Notes: generated by a model not told the origin, from the sequence alone. Shown: positions 44,406 through 53,717, counted from the first letter of the stretch. The stretch is 64,000 nucleotides of DNA from Streptomyces sp. NBC_01214 (GCF_026340975.1 NZ_JAPEOS010000002.1:1134501-1198500); one strand, 5' to 3'. Translations and numbers: made by a program.

Positions 44406-46715
44406 TCAGCCCACCACCTTCAGCAGCAGCACCGACCGCGCCGGGACCGTCAGGGTCTGCCCGCCGCGGTGCCGGGTCCGGGGCGGGTCGGCCTGGGCCT
44501 CCAGGGAGGTGTCCAGGACCACCTCGTACGACTCCGCCCAGGGCGCCCCCGGCAAGGCCCACGCCACCGGCCGGTCCCCGGTGTGCAACAGCGCGAGGAA
44601 GCTGTCGTCCGTCACCTGCCGGCCCCGCTCGTCACGGCCCGGGATGTCCCGCCCCGACAGGTACATCCCCAGCGCGGCGGCCGGCGCGTACCAGTCCCGC
44701 TCCGTCATCTCCGCACCCGCCGGGGTGAACCAGGCCAGGTCCCGCAGCCCGTCCGCGCCCTGCGAACGCCCGGAGAAGAACGCCCGCCGCCGCAGCACCG
44801 GATGGGCGTGGCGCAGCCCGATCAGCCGGGAGGCCAGGGCGAAGAGCGACTGCCAGGCCGGATCCTCCAGCAGCGACCAGTCCACCCAGCCCGTCTCGTT
44901 GTCCTGGCAGTACGCGTTGTTGTTGCCGTGCTGCGTCCGCCCGAACTCGTCCCCGGCCACCAGCATCGGCACGCCCGTGGACAGGAGCAGCGTGGTGAGC
45001 AGGTTGCGCAGCTGGCGGCGGCGCAGCACGCCGATCCGGGGATCGTCGCTCTCGCCCTCCGCCCCGCAGTTCCAGGACCGGTTGTCATGGGTCCCGTCCC
45101 GGTTCGCCTCCCCGTTCGCCTCGTTGTGCTTGCGCTCGTAACTCACCAGGTCGCGCAAGGTGAAACCGTCGTGCGCGGTCACGAAGTTCACCGACGCGTA
45201 CGGCCGCCGCCCGCCCCACGCGTACAGGTCGCTGGAGCCCGACAGTCGGTAGCCGAGGTCCCGTACGTCGGGCAGCGCGCCCCGCCAGAAGTCCCGTACG
45301 GCGTCGCGGTAACGGTCGTTCCACTCCGTCCACAGCGGGGGGAACGCCCCCACCTGGTAACCGCCCGAGCCCACGTCCCACGGCTCGGCGATGAGTTTCA
45401 CCCGCCGCAGCACCGGGTCCTGGGCGATCACCGCGAGGAACGGCGACAGCATGTCCACGTCGTGCATCGACCGGGCCAGCGCCGCCGCCAGGTCGAAGCG
45501 GAAGCCGTCCACCCCCATCTCGGTGACCCAGTAGCGCAGCGAGTCGGTGATCAGCCGCAGCACGTGCGGGCGCCCCGCGTGCAGGGTGTTCCCGCAGCCC
45601 GTGTAGTCGGCGTAGCGCCGCTGGTCGGACTGGAGGCGGTAGTAGCCCCGGTTGTCGATCCCGCGCAGTGACAGCGTCGGGCCCAGCTCGCCCGCCTCCG
45701 CCGTGTGGTTGTAGACCACGTCGAGGATGACCTCGATCCCGGCCGCGTGCAGGGCCCGGACCATCCGCTTGAACTCCCCGACCTGCTGCCCGGCCGTCCC
45801 GCTCGCCGAGTACGCCGCGTGCGGGGCGAAGTAGCCGATCGAGTTGTAGCCCCAGTAGTTGCGCAGCCCCCGGCGCAGCAGGTGGTCCTCGTGCGCGAAC
45901 TGGTGCACCGGCAGCAGCTCGACCGCCGTCACGCCCAACCTCGTCAGGTGCTCGATCGCCGCCGGGTGGGCCAGGCCCGCGTAGGTTCCGCGCAGCTCCT
46001 CGGGAATACCCGGATGGCGCATCGTGAAGCCGCGCACGTGCAGCTCGTAGATCACCGAATCGGCCCACGGCGTCTTCGGCCGGACGTCGTCCGCCCAGTC
46101 GTCGTCGTCGTGGACGACCACGCCCTTGGGGACGAACGGCGCCGAGTCCCGGTCGTCGCGCACGGTGTCCGCGATGTACTGCTGCGGCCAGTCCCGGACG
46201 TGCGCGTACACCTCCGGGGGCAGCGTGAAGTCCCCGTCCACGGCCCGCGCGTACGGGTCCAGGAGCAGCTTCGCCGGGTTGTAGCGGGCGCCCGTCCAAG
46301 GATCCCAGCGGCCGTGCACCCGAAATCCGTACCGCTGCCCCGGGCGTACGCCCGGCACGAACCCGTGCCAGATCTCGTGCGTGTGCTCCGTCAGGGTGCA
46401 GCGGGTCTCGGCGCCGGCCTCGTCGAACAGACACACCTCCACCGCCTCCGCGCCCTGCGCCCACAGGGCGAAATTGGTGCCCGCCGTCCCGTCCGGACCG
46501 TGATGGAACCGGGCCCCCAGCGGATGCGAGGACCCCGGCCACACCGGTGCCCCCGGGCGCGCGTGCACCCGTAACACCTGGCCCCTGACCTGGCCGTTCG
46601 GCCGCTCCTTCACTCGGCCGTCGATCTGCGGTACGGGCACGGCCCGGCCGCTCCGCACCGCTTCCGCGGCATTGCTGACGGCTTCCACCGCCTCCTGCTC
46701 GGCTGCGCTCGACAC
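44406..46715 (-). CDS. glgX: glycogen debranching enzyme
   Basis: Hydrolyses alpha-1,6 branches in glycogen limit dextrins. The 769-aa GH13_11 enzyme has a CBM48 domain (FHHGPDGTAGTNFALWAQGA), VILDVVYNHTAEAGE, VDGFRFDLAAAL (nucleophile), VKLIAEPWDVG (acid) and NFVTAHDGFTLRDLVSY, then a C-terminal beta domain. GTG 46715 has GGAGG 6 bases upstream and matches the usual family start (SSAAEQEAV); an ATG 93 bases upstream is possible. It complements glgP and glgB 26-40 kb away. It is divergent from the first L,D-transpeptidase. Confidence 0.93.
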   Translation of the reverse strand: MSSAAEQEAVEAVSNAAEAVRSGRAVPVPQIDGRVKERPNGQVRGQVLRVHARPGAPVWPGSSHPLGARFHHGPDGTAGTNFALWAQGAEAVEVCLFDEAGAETRCTLTEHTHEIWHGFVPGVRPGQRYGFRVHGRWDPWTGARYNPAKLLLDPYARAVDGDFTLPPEVYAHVRDWPQQYIADTVRDDRDSAPFVPKGVVVHDDDDWADDVRPKTPWADSVIYELHVRGFTMRHPGIPEELRGTYAGLAHPAAIEHLTRLGVTAVELLPVHQFAHEDHLLRRGLRNYWGYNSIGYFAPHAAYSASGTAGQQVGEFKRMVRALHAAGIEVILDVVYNHTAEAGELGPTLSLRGIDNRGYYRLQSDQRRYADYTGCGNTLHAGRPHVLRLITDSLRYWVTEMGVDGFRFDLAAALARSMHDVDMLSPFLAVIAQDPVLRRVKLIAEPWDVGSGGYQVGAFPPLWTEWNDRYRDAVRDFWRGALPDVRDLGYRLSGSSDLYAWGGRRPYASVNFVTAHDGFTLRDLVSYERKHNEANGEANRDGTHDNRSWNCGAEGESDDPRIGVLRRRQLRNLLTTLLLSTGVPMLVAGDEFGRTQHGNNNAYCQDNETGWVDWSLLEDPAWQSLFALASRLIGLRHAHPVLRRRAFFSGRSQGADGLRDLAWFTPAGAEMTERDWYAPAAALGMYLSGRDIPGRDERGRQVTDDSFLALLHTGDRPVAWALPGAPWAESYEVVLDTSLEAQADPPRTRHRGGQTLTVPARSVLLLKVVG

Positions 46716-46812
46716 TGCCCGCCTCCACGGCTCCTGGGTACCGGCGGGGGTAGGGGAGAGTGCGGCCCCGGCGTCCCGGCCTGGGCCCGCCCCCGTCTGG
46801 TCCTTCACACTG

Positions 46813-46837
46813 TTCTGCCCGGACAGTTCTGCCCGGA
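46813..46837. repeat. 11-bp direct repeat in the glgX/ldt spacer
   Basis: TTCTGCCCGGA occurs at 46813-46823 and 46827-46837, a 14-bp period, in the 173-bp divergent spacer. It is a possible two-site operator for either gene; no consensus is recognised. Confidence 0.45.
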
Positions 46838-46888
46838 ACGTGGCCCGCGCTCACGTTTCCCCCGCAGCGCCCGGTCGTTGGAGGGATC

Positions 46889-48118
46889 GTGACACTTCTG
46901 ACGAGGCGGGCAGGGGCGGGCTTGGCCGCCGTGGCGGCATGGGCGGGCCTGCTGGGCGGGCTGGCCGGATGCACCCAGGACGGCAAGGCCCCCGTCGAGA
47001 TCCAGCTGCCCGGCAAACCCCGCTCGCCGGACGAGGCCATCCGCATCACCCCCGACGACAACGCGAAGGGGGTCCCCGCGGACGGAAGGCTGTCGGTCAC
47101 CGTGCCCGAGGGCCGCCTGGAGCGGGTCGTCGTCACCAAGGTGGAGGACGCGCAGCAGGAACAGGTCCCCGGCGCCATCGCCGACGACGGGCTCAGCTGG
47201 AGCCCCGACCCCGAGTTCGGACGGCTCGCTCTCGCGGCCAAGTACACCGTGGACGCCGTCGCCCTCGACGGACACGACCGCCGTCAGGCCCGCCACACCA
47301 CCTTCACCACCTACGTTCCCGAGGAGCGGTTCATCGGCTACTTCAAGCCCGAGAACCGCTCGACCGTCGGCACCGGGATGATCGTCTCCTTCCGGTTCAG
47401 TCAGGCGATCGAGCGCCGCGCCGAAGTGGAGCGGGCCATTTCCGTCACGTCGGATCCGGGCGTGCAGGTCGTCGGCCACTGGTTCGGGCGGGAGCGGCTC
47501 GACTTCCGGCCCAAGGAGTACTGGAAGCCCGGCACCAAGGTCACCGTGAAGATGGACCTGCGCGACATCGAGGGCGCGCCCGGCGCGTACGGCATCCAGG
47601 ACAAGACCATCAGCTTCACCGTGGGCCGCTCCCAGATCTCCACCGTGGACGCGGCCGCGCACACCATGGAGGTCCGGCGGGGCGGGCAGCTGGTGTCGAC
47701 CGTCCCGATCAGCGCCGGGGCGCCCAAGACCACCACCTACAACGGCAAGATGGTGGTGATGGAGATGTTCGACGTCACCCGCATGAACGGCCAGACCGTC
47801 GGCTTCGGCGGCGAGTACGACATCCCCGACGTCCCGCACGCCATGCGGCTCACCTCCTCCGGAACCTTCCTGCACGGCAACTACTGGTCCAGCCCCGACA
47901 CCTTCGGCACCACCAACGTGAGCCACGGCTGCGTGGGCCTGCGCGACGACAAGGGCGGCGGCTCCGACACCCCGGCCGGCTGGTTCTTCGACCGGACCCT
48001 CATCGGGGACGTGGTGGAGGTCGTGAACTCGCAGGACAAGACGGTCGCCCCGGACAACGGGCTGGGCGGCTGGAACATGTCCTGGGCGGACTGGGTCGCC
48101 GGCTCCGCCATCGCCTGA
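46889..48118 (+). CDS. L,D-transpeptidase lipoprotein (first paralogue)
   Basis: A 409-aa cell-wall enzyme that forms 3-3 peptidoglycan crosslinks. It is a lipoprotein: signal with lipobox LAGC (Cys at about residue 28), two Ig-like bacterial domains (about 40-240, LSVTVPEGRLERVVVTKVED; ENRSTVGTGMIVSFRF) and a YkuD catalytic domain (about 245-385) with HGNYWSSPDTFG and the catalytic Cys348 in SHGCVGLRD. GTG 46889 follows GGAGGG, though only 3 bases away. It is paralogous to the gene at 50779. Confidence 0.92.
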   Translation: MTLLTRRAGAGLAAVAAWAGLLGGLAGCTQDGKAPVEIQLPGKPRSPDEAIRITPDDNAKGVPADGRLSVTVPEGRLERVVVTKVEDAQQEQVPGAIADDGLSWSPDPEFGRLALAAKYTVDAVALDGHDRRQARHTTFTTYVPEERFIGYFKPENRSTVGTGMIVSFRFSQAIERRAEVERAISVTSDPGVQVVGHWFGRERLDFRPKEYWKPGTKVTVKMDLRDIEGAPGAYGIQDKTISFTVGRSQISTVDAAAHTMEVRRGGQLVSTVPISAGAPKTTTYNGKMVVMEMFDVTRMNGQTVGFGGEYDIPDVPHAMRLTSSGTFLHGNYWSSPDTFGTTNVSHGCVGLRDDKGGGSDTPAGWFFDRTLIGDVVEVVNSQDKTVAPDNGLGGWNMSWADWVAGSAIA

Positions 48119-48302
48119 CCCGCCATCGCCCGGCCCGCCAGCGCCCTGACCTGCCACCGCCTGGCCTCGGGCGCCCGCCCGCCCGGGAGAGTGATCACTA
48201 TGATCGAAATGCCGTAGCGGAGAGTGTCCCCGCCGCGCCCCGCCGAAGCCCGCCCCCAGCCTGTCAGGGCACATGAGGGCAGCAGGCAACGGACGGAGCG
48301 TC

Positions 48303-50582
48303 ATGTCAGCAAGGAACTGGACCCTCGGGCTCGCGATCGGGGCCGTACTGGCCTCCGCCGCGCCCGCGGCCTTCGCGGAGGGTCCCGGCGGCGACCGCCC
48401 GACGGCGGTCGTCAGAGCTCCGCTCCCCGGGGGGCTGGGGCCCTGCGTCCCGGGAGACTGCCCCGACCCGTACCCGGCCATCGGCACCGACGGCGTCCCG
48501 CAGGGCCGCGACAACGGCATCACCATCTTCGCCGGGGGTGACTTCCGCGTCCGGGGCCGGGCCTCCGAGGCCGAGGGCCGCCTCGTCGTCCTCGGCGACT
48601 TCGACCAGGACAAGCAGGCGGGCGGGGACAGCCGCTACAACGTGGGCATCGTCGGCGCCGGATCGAGGGTGCCCCCGCCCGTCGGCGCGGACTTCCTCAC
48701 CACCGGCGGATCGGTCACCGTCGCGTCGGGCGAACGCCTGCTCGCCGACGGCGGCGTCGTTCGGTACGCCGGATCCGTCGAGGGCACGGTGACGGGCCGC
48801 CCCGTCCGCGACCCCGCCGCCACCCCGTACGCGGAGCTGCGCGACCGGCTCAGCGCCGCCAGCCAGTGCTACGCGCGGGTCGACGGGCAGCCCCGCCCGG
48901 CCACCGGGACGGCCGTCAACAACGGCTACGAGACGCTCTTCACCGGCGACGGCTCCTCCGCGCTCCAGGTCTTCAACGTCGACGCGAACCTCGTCGGCAA
49001 CGGGGGCGGCCAGCAGGGCGTCCGCTTCACCCGCATCCCGGCCACGGCCACCGTGCTGGTGAACGTCCTGGGCACCACCCGCACGATCAGCACGTACAGC
49101 GGCGGCATCCAGGACACCGACCCCCTCAACGCCTACCGCGACCGGCTGCTGTGGAACTTCCCCGACGCCACGACCGTGAACCTGACCGGCGGCGGCCAGT
49201 TCCAGGGCAGCTTCCTCATGGGGCAGCAGTCCTCGGAGACCACCGTCACCCTGCCCGGCATCAACGGGCGCTTCTTCACCACCGGCTCCGTCACCCACGG
49301 CAGCAGCACGACCGGGGGCGGCGGTCAGGAGTTCCACGCCTACCCCTTCAACGGCGACCTGCCCGAGTGCGGCGGCCCGGGGCCGGTGACCGGCACGGTC
49401 TCGGTGCTCAAGCGGGACGCGGGGACGGGCGCGGCCCTGGAGGGGGCGCACTTCGAACTGTGGCGCGAGACGAACGGGACCGACGGGTTGCAGGACACCG
49501 CGCCGCGGGCCGACACCCTGGTCGCCGAGTGCGTCACGCCGGCGAGCGGCATCTGCGAGCGGACCACCGAGCCCGGTACGTACTACTGGCGCGAGACACG
49601 GGCGCCGCTCGGCTACGACCTGGACGACACCGTCCACGAGCTGACCCTCACCGCCGAGAACGCCGCGGCCGGGGTCCGGTACGAGGCGGACAACGAGCGC
49701 ACCCCCGAGCCGCCGGACACCGCCCGGGTGGTGCTGCGCAAGACCGACCGGGCCACCGGCCGCCCGCTGGCGGGCGCGCGGTTCGACCTCTGGCGGGAGA
49801 GCAACGGCTCCACCGGCCTCCAGACGGACCCGGCGGGCGGCGACACCCGTCTCGACGGGGCCTGCACGACGGACACCCGGGGCACCTGCACGGTGGAGCT
49901 GCCGATCGGGCACACCTACTACTGGCGGGAGACCGCCGCCCCCACCGGGTACGCGACCCCGGCCGACCCGGCCACCCGGTTCGACCTGGACCGGGGTGAC
50001 GCGGCGGACGGCATCGTCGTCGACGTCGCGAACACCCCGGTGAGCGAGGAGTACGAGGGCTCGATCCGGGTCGTGAAGCAGGACGCCAGGACCGAGCGAC
50101 CGCTGCGCGGCGCGGTCTTCGAACTGTGGCAGGAGACCAACAACACCCCGGGCCTGCAGACGCGCGGCAGCAACGCCGACCGCAGGGTCGCCCCCGGCTG
50201 CACCACCGACCGGACCGGAGTCTGCACCTTCGGCCCGCTCCCCGAGGGCTGGTACTACCTGGTCGAGACGGCGGTCCCCGCGGGCTACGTCCTGCCCGCC
50301 GACCGGGTCACCGGCCCGCTGCGCCTCGACATCGGCACCCCGAAACAGCGCATCGTGGTGACGCTGCGGAACAAGCCGGTCGACCACGGCAAGGGCAAGC
50401 ACCCCCAGCCGCCGAAGCATGCGAAGGGTGACCACGGGAAGGGCAAGCACCCCCAGCCGCCGAAGTACGCGAAGGGTGACCACGGCAAGGGCAAGCACCC
50501 CCAGCACTCCAAGAACCCGAAGCCCCCGAAGAACCCGAAGAACCCGAAGCACTCCAAGCACTCCAAGGGCCCCCGGGCCTGA
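48303..50582 (+). CDS. surface protein: choice-of-anchor A region, three SpaA domains, Lys-rich tail
   Basis: A 759-aa exported protein. Signal peptide (about 1-25, cleavage at AFA-EG); choice-of-anchor A-type region (about 60-355, ITIFAGGDFRVRG, LTGGGQFQGSFLMG); three SpaA/prealbumin-like domains starting near 367 (VSVLKRDAGTG), 473 (VVLRKTDRATG) and 586 (IRVVKQDARTE). Each domain ends with YYWRET/YYLVET-APxGY, so each holds the Lys and Glu used for isopeptide bonds in this fold. The tail (about 693-759) is Lys/His/Pro repeats. There is no LPXTG or membrane helix. ATG 48303 has GGAG upstream. Flanked on both sides by L,D-transpeptidases. Confidence 0.85.
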   Translation: MSARNWTLGLAIGAVLASAAPAAFAEGPGGDRPTAVVRAPLPGGLGPCVPGDCPDPYPAIGTDGVPQGRDNGITIFAGGDFRVRGRASEAEGRLVVLGDFDQDKQAGGDSRYNVGIVGAGSRVPPPVGADFLTTGGSVTVASGERLLADGGVVRYAGSVEGTVTGRPVRDPAATPYAELRDRLSAASQCYARVDGQPRPATGTAVNNGYETLFTGDGSSALQVFNVDANLVGNGGGQQGVRFTRIPATATVLVNVLGTTRTISTYSGGIQDTDPLNAYRDRLLWNFPDATTVNLTGGGQFQGSFLMGQQSSETTVTLPGINGRFFTTGSVTHGSSTTGGGGQEFHAYPFNGDLPECGGPGPVTGTVSVLKRDAGTGAALEGAHFELWRETNGTDGLQDTAPRADTLVAECVTPASGICERTTEPGTYYWRETRAPLGYDLDDTVHELTLTAENAAAGVRYEADNERTPEPPDTARVVLRKTDRATGRPLAGARFDLWRESNGSTGLQTDPAGGDTRLDGACTTDTRGTCTVELPIGHTYYWRETAAPTGYATPADPATRFDLDRGDAADGIVVDVANTPVSEEYEGSIRVVKQDARTERPLRGAVFELWQETNNTPGLQTRGSNADRRVAPGCTTDRTGVCTFGPLPEGWYYLVETAVPAGYVLPADRVTGPLRLDIGTPKQRIVVTLRNKPVDHGKGKHPQPPKHAKGDHGKGKHPQPPKYAKGDHGKGKHPQHSKNPKPPKNPKNPKHSKHSKGPRA
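50382..50508 (+). repeat. 48-bp tandem repeat coding the Lys-rich tail
   Basis: Two full copies (50382-50429, 50430-50477) and one partial copy of a 48-bp unit encode the 16-residue repeat DHGKGKHPQPPKHAKG. The repeat number may vary between strains by slippage. Confidence 0.85.
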
Positions 50583-50778
50583 CCCCTCGGCGGCCGCCCC
50601 CTCGGGATTGGCCTGATCACCTACCGCGTCCCGGCCCACCGGGGCGGCCGCCGCAGTACTTCTCCGGGCAGTTGGGACGGAACGGTGACAAGACCGTGGC
50701 TCATCGTGATCCCTCCGTGTGATTACCTGTCAACAAGCGCGCGACAGTCCGCGCGCGGGGGACATGGGGAGAACACGA

Positions 50779-52005
50779 GTGAACGTGCAGCCGATACTCG
50801 GCCGCGCCCGCACCGGCCTGCCGGCCCTGTTGCTGGGGGCGGCCCTGCTGTTCACCACCGCGTGCGGTGGCGGTGGCGGCAGCAACAGCGGCGGCAGCGG
50901 TGGCGACAACGCCGGGGGCGGCGCCAAGACCGGTACCGAGGCATCCAAGGCGGTCGTCAGCGTCAAGCCCGACGACGGGGCCAAGGAGGTCGCCACGAGC
51001 GGCGTCCTGAAGATATCGAGCACGGGCGGCAAGCTCAGCACGGTGGCCGTGGCGGACACCAAGGGCAACGCGGTCGAGGGCAAGATCGCCGACGACGGCG
51101 CCTCCTGGGAGCCGGCCCGCCACCTGGCCTCCGCCACCGAATACAAGGTGCACGCGGTCGCCAAGGACGAGGCCGGCCGGGAGTCCGCCAAGGACACCAC
51201 CTTCACCACCCTGACCCCGACCAACACCTTCGTGGGCCACTACACGCCCGAGGACGGCGCCACCGTCGGCGTGGGGATGCCGGTCTCGATCAACTTCACC
51301 CGGGGAATCACCAACCCCGAGGCCGTCGAGAAGGCCATCACGGTCACGGCCGAGCCGGCCGTCCAGATCGAGGGCCACTGGTTCGGCAACGACCGCCTCG
51401 ACTTCCGTCCCGAGAACTACTGGGCCGCGGGCACCAAGGTCACCGTGAAGCTCGCCCTCGACGGGGTCGAAGGCCGCCCCGGCGTCTACGGCAAGCAGAC
51501 CCGTACGGTCACCTTCACCATCGGCCGCTCCCAGGTCTCCACGGTCGACGCGAGCACCAAGCAAATGGAGGTCGTCCGTGACGGCCAGGTGCTCAAGAAC
51601 GTCCCGATCACCGCGGGCGCCCCGTCGACCACCACGTACAACGGTCAGATGGTCATCAGCGAGAAGTACGAGGTGACCCGGATGAACGGCGCGACCGTCG
51701 GCTTCGGCGGCGAGTACGACATCGCCGACGTCCCGCACGCCATGCGCCTGTCGCAGTCGGGCACCTTCGTGCACGGCAACTACTGGGCCTCCTCCGGCAC
51801 CTTCGGCTCGTCGAACGTCAGCCACGGCTGCGTGGGCCTGCGCGACCAGCGCGGCGGCGGCGACCCCAACGCACCCGCGGCCTGGTTCTTCAACGAGTCG
51901 CTGATCGGCGACGTGGTCGTCGTGAAGAACTCGAAGGACAAGCAGATCGCCCCGGACAACGGCCTCAACGGCTGGAACATGCCGTGGGCGGAGTGGATCA
52001 AGTAA
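50779..52005 (+). CDS. L,D-transpeptidase lipoprotein (second paralogue)
   Basis: A 408-aa lipoprotein: signal with lipobox FTTAC (Cys about residue 29), Gly/Ser-rich linker, two Ig-like domains (VVSVKPDDGAKEV; YTPEDGATVGVGMPVSINF) and YkuD domain with HGNYWASSGTFG and catalytic Cys351 in SHGCVGLRD. GTG 50779 with GGGGAG 6-7 bases upstream is preferred over ATG 50764. Extensive similarity to the 46889 paralogue indicates duplication around the SpaA-type gene. Confidence 0.92.
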   Translation: MNVQPILGRARTGLPALLLGAALLFTTACGGGGGSNSGGSGGDNAGGGAKTGTEASKAVVSVKPDDGAKEVATSGVLKISSTGGKLSTVAVADTKGNAVEGKIADDGASWEPARHLASATEYKVHAVAKDEAGRESAKDTTFTTLTPTNTFVGHYTPEDGATVGVGMPVSINFTRGITNPEAVEKAITVTAEPAVQIEGHWFGNDRLDFRPENYWAAGTKVTVKLALDGVEGRPGVYGKQTRTVTFTIGRSQVSTVDASTKQMEVVRDGQVLKNVPITAGAPSTTTYNGQMVISEKYEVTRMNGATVGFGGEYDIADVPHAMRLSQSGTFVHGNYWASSGTFGSSNVSHGCVGLRDQRGGGDPNAPAAWFFNESLIGDVVVVKNSKDKQIAPDNGLNGWNMPWAEWIK

Positions 52006-52025
52006 GTACGCCGCCCGCGCGGTCG

Positions 52026-52064
52026 GAGTGGCCCGGTGCTGTGACCCACAGCACCGGGCCACTC
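52026..52064. terminator. perfect 18-bp stem terminator
   Basis: GAGTGGCCCGGTGCTGTG (52026-52043) and its exact inverse (52047-52064) surround a 3-base loop, just after the second L,D-transpeptidase. Confidence 0.85.
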
Positions 52065-52092
52065 CGCGTTAACCGGCGCTAACCTGGCCCGT

Positions 52093-52860
52093 ATGACCCT
52101 CTCTCTCGAAGTCTCCGAAGGCGTCGGCACCATCCGCCTGGACCGGCCGCCCATGAACGCCCTGGACATCGCCACCCAGGACCGGCTGCGCGAGCTCGCG
52201 GTGGAGGCGACCGACCGGGCGGACGTCCGCGCGGTCATCATCTACGGCGGCGAGAAGGTGTTCGCGGCGGGCGCGGACATCAAGGAGATGCAGACGATGG
52301 ACCACGCGGCGATGGTCGCCCGGTCCCGCGCGCTCCAGGACGCCTTCACCGCCGTCGCCCGGATCCCCAAGCCCGTCGTCGCGGCCATCACCGGCTACGC
52401 GCTGGGCGGCGGGTGCGAACTCGCCCTGTGCGCCGACTACCGGATCGCCGCCGACAACGCCAAGCTCGGCCAGCCCGAGATCCTGCTCGGCCTGATCCCG
52501 GGCGCGGGCGGCACCCAGCGGCTCTCCCGGCTGATCGGTCCGTCCAAGGCCAAGGACCTGATCTTCACCGGGCGCATGGTCAAGGCCGACGAGGCGCTGA
52601 CCCTCGGCCTGGTCGACCGGGTGGTGCCCGCCGCCGAGGTGTACGAGCAGGCGCACGCCTGGGCCGCCAAGCTGGCGCAGGGTCCGGCGATCGCGCTGCG
52701 CGCCGCCAAGGAGTGTGTGGACGCGGGTCTGGAGGCCGACATCGACACCGGTCTCACCATCGAACGCAATTGGTTCGCGGGCCTGTTCGCCACCGAGGAC
52801 CGCGAGCGCGGGATGCGCAGTTTCGTCGAAGAGGGCCCGGGCAAGGCGAAGTTCGTCTGA
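52093..52860 (+). CDS. enoyl-CoA hydratase/isomerase family protein
   Basis: A 255-aa crotonase-fold enzyme: KVFAAGADIKEM and GYALGGGCELALCADYRIA form the oxyanion hole; GQPEILLGLIPGAGGTQRL carries the catalytic Glu residues. It probably hydrates trans-2-enoyl-CoA in fatty-acid breakdown, although the superfamily is diverse. ATG 52093 is preceded by a terminator, so it forms its own unit. Confidence 0.9.
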   Translation: MTLSLEVSEGVGTIRLDRPPMNALDIATQDRLRELAVEATDRADVRAVIIYGGEKVFAAGADIKEMQTMDHAAMVARSRALQDAFTAVARIPKPVVAAITGYALGGGCELALCADYRIAADNAKLGQPEILLGLIPGAGGTQRLSRLIGPSKAKDLIFTGRMVKADEALTLGLVDRVVPAAEVYEQAHAWAAKLAQGPAIALRAAKECVDAGLEADIDTGLTIERNWFAGLFATEDRERGMRSFVEEGPGKAKFV

Positions 52861-52911
52861 GCCGGGAGCTCGGCCGGGGACCCCGGTCCTCCCTGTGGGT
52901 GGATTAGCCAG

Positions 52912-52952
52912 GCCTTAAGCCAGCCTTAAGGCGAGTGAGTGATCCACTCGCC
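52912..52952. repeat. GCCTTAAG direct repeat and adjoining hairpin
   Basis: GCCTTAAG occurs at 52912-52919 and 52923-52930. It is followed by GGCGAGTG ... CACTCGCC (52930-52952), an 8-bp stem. They lie after the enoyl-CoA hydratase stop. The hairpin can serve as terminator. Confidence 0.45.
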
Positions 52953-53115
52953 GTGGTCACTTTCGTGTGACGTGTCATTGCAGGTCAAGGTGCGCGCGGC
53001 GGCCCTCCGATTGCCTCTCGCATATGACGGAACACCCCCTTGGAGTTGTTGAATCCGGGGGGTGTTTTCGTGTGGAACGGCCCGGGAGGGAGGGTCGGCC
53101 GTCCATGATGGGTGC

Positions 53116-53628
53116 ATGGCGGGCCTGGAGGGTGTGGAACAGCCGCGGCAACGCGGCAGCGCTTCGGCGGTACGGCTCACGGCGGCCGTTGAGGACGAAC
53201 AGGGCCTCAAGGGGCTGGAGTTGTATGGAAATCCGGCCGAAGCCGAAGTGACACTGCCGTCCATGCCCGAGTCGGCGAGCACCGCGCGCCGGCTCACCCA
53301 GTGCGTGGTGGTCCGCCTCTGGGGCCTCTCGCCGCAGATCGCCGAGCACGCCGTCCTGCTGGTCTCGGAGCTCGTCGGCAATGCGGTCCGGCACACCGGG
53401 GCCCGCTCCTTCGGTTTACGCATGCTGCGGCGCCGCGGTTGGATCCGGGTGGAGGTGCGCGACCCCTCGCGCGGACTGCCCTGCCTGATGCCGGTCCACG
53501 AGCTGGACACCACCGGCCGGGGCCTCTTCCTCGTCGACAAGCTGTCCGACCGGTGGGGCGCGGACTTGCTGCCGCGCGGGAAGATCACCTGGTTCGAGAT
53601 GCGGGTCGCCGACCGGCAGAACCCCTGA
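53116..53628 (+). CDS. RsbW-like ATP-binding protein with a TTA codon
   Basis: A 170-aa HATPase_c/GHKL protein of the anti-sigma-factor kinase type: N-box SELVGNAVRHTGA, then TTGRGLFLVDKLSDRWG (G box). Streptomyces have many such proteins, and few have known partners. Leu in SFGLRML is encoded by TTA (53416-53418), the only TTA codon found in the genes called here, so its translation should depend on the bldA tRNA. ATG 53116 is used; no strong ribosome site precedes it. No anti-anti-sigma or sigma gene is adjacent. Confidence 0.85.
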   Translation: MAGLEGVEQPRQRGSASAVRLTAAVEDEQGLKGLELYGNPAEAEVTLPSMPESASTARRLTQCVVVRLWGLSPQIAEHAVLLVSELVGNAVRHTGARSFGLRMLRRRGWIRVEVRDPSRGLPCLMPVHELDTTGRGLFLVDKLSDRWGADLLPRGKITWFEMRVADRQNP

Positions 53629-53678
53629 CCCTCCCGGAGCGCCCGCCCCCCGGAACGCCTGAAGCCCCCAGAGCGCCT

Positions 53679-53717
53679 GAAGCCCCCGTGCGCCGTGTGG
53701 GGCGGTGTGGGGGCTTC
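53679..53717 (+). terminator. terminator after the RsbW-like gene
   Basis: GAAGCCCCC (53679-53687) pairs with GGGGGCTTC (53709-53717). An extra upstream copy of CCTGAAGCCCCC (from 53658) could form an alternative stem. Confidence 0.65.

Noticed and set aside
50350..50582. Sortase signal at the end of the SpaA-type protein
   Set aside because: The C-terminus ends in Lys/Pro/Ser/His repeats with no LPXTG-like motif and no hydrophobic helix.
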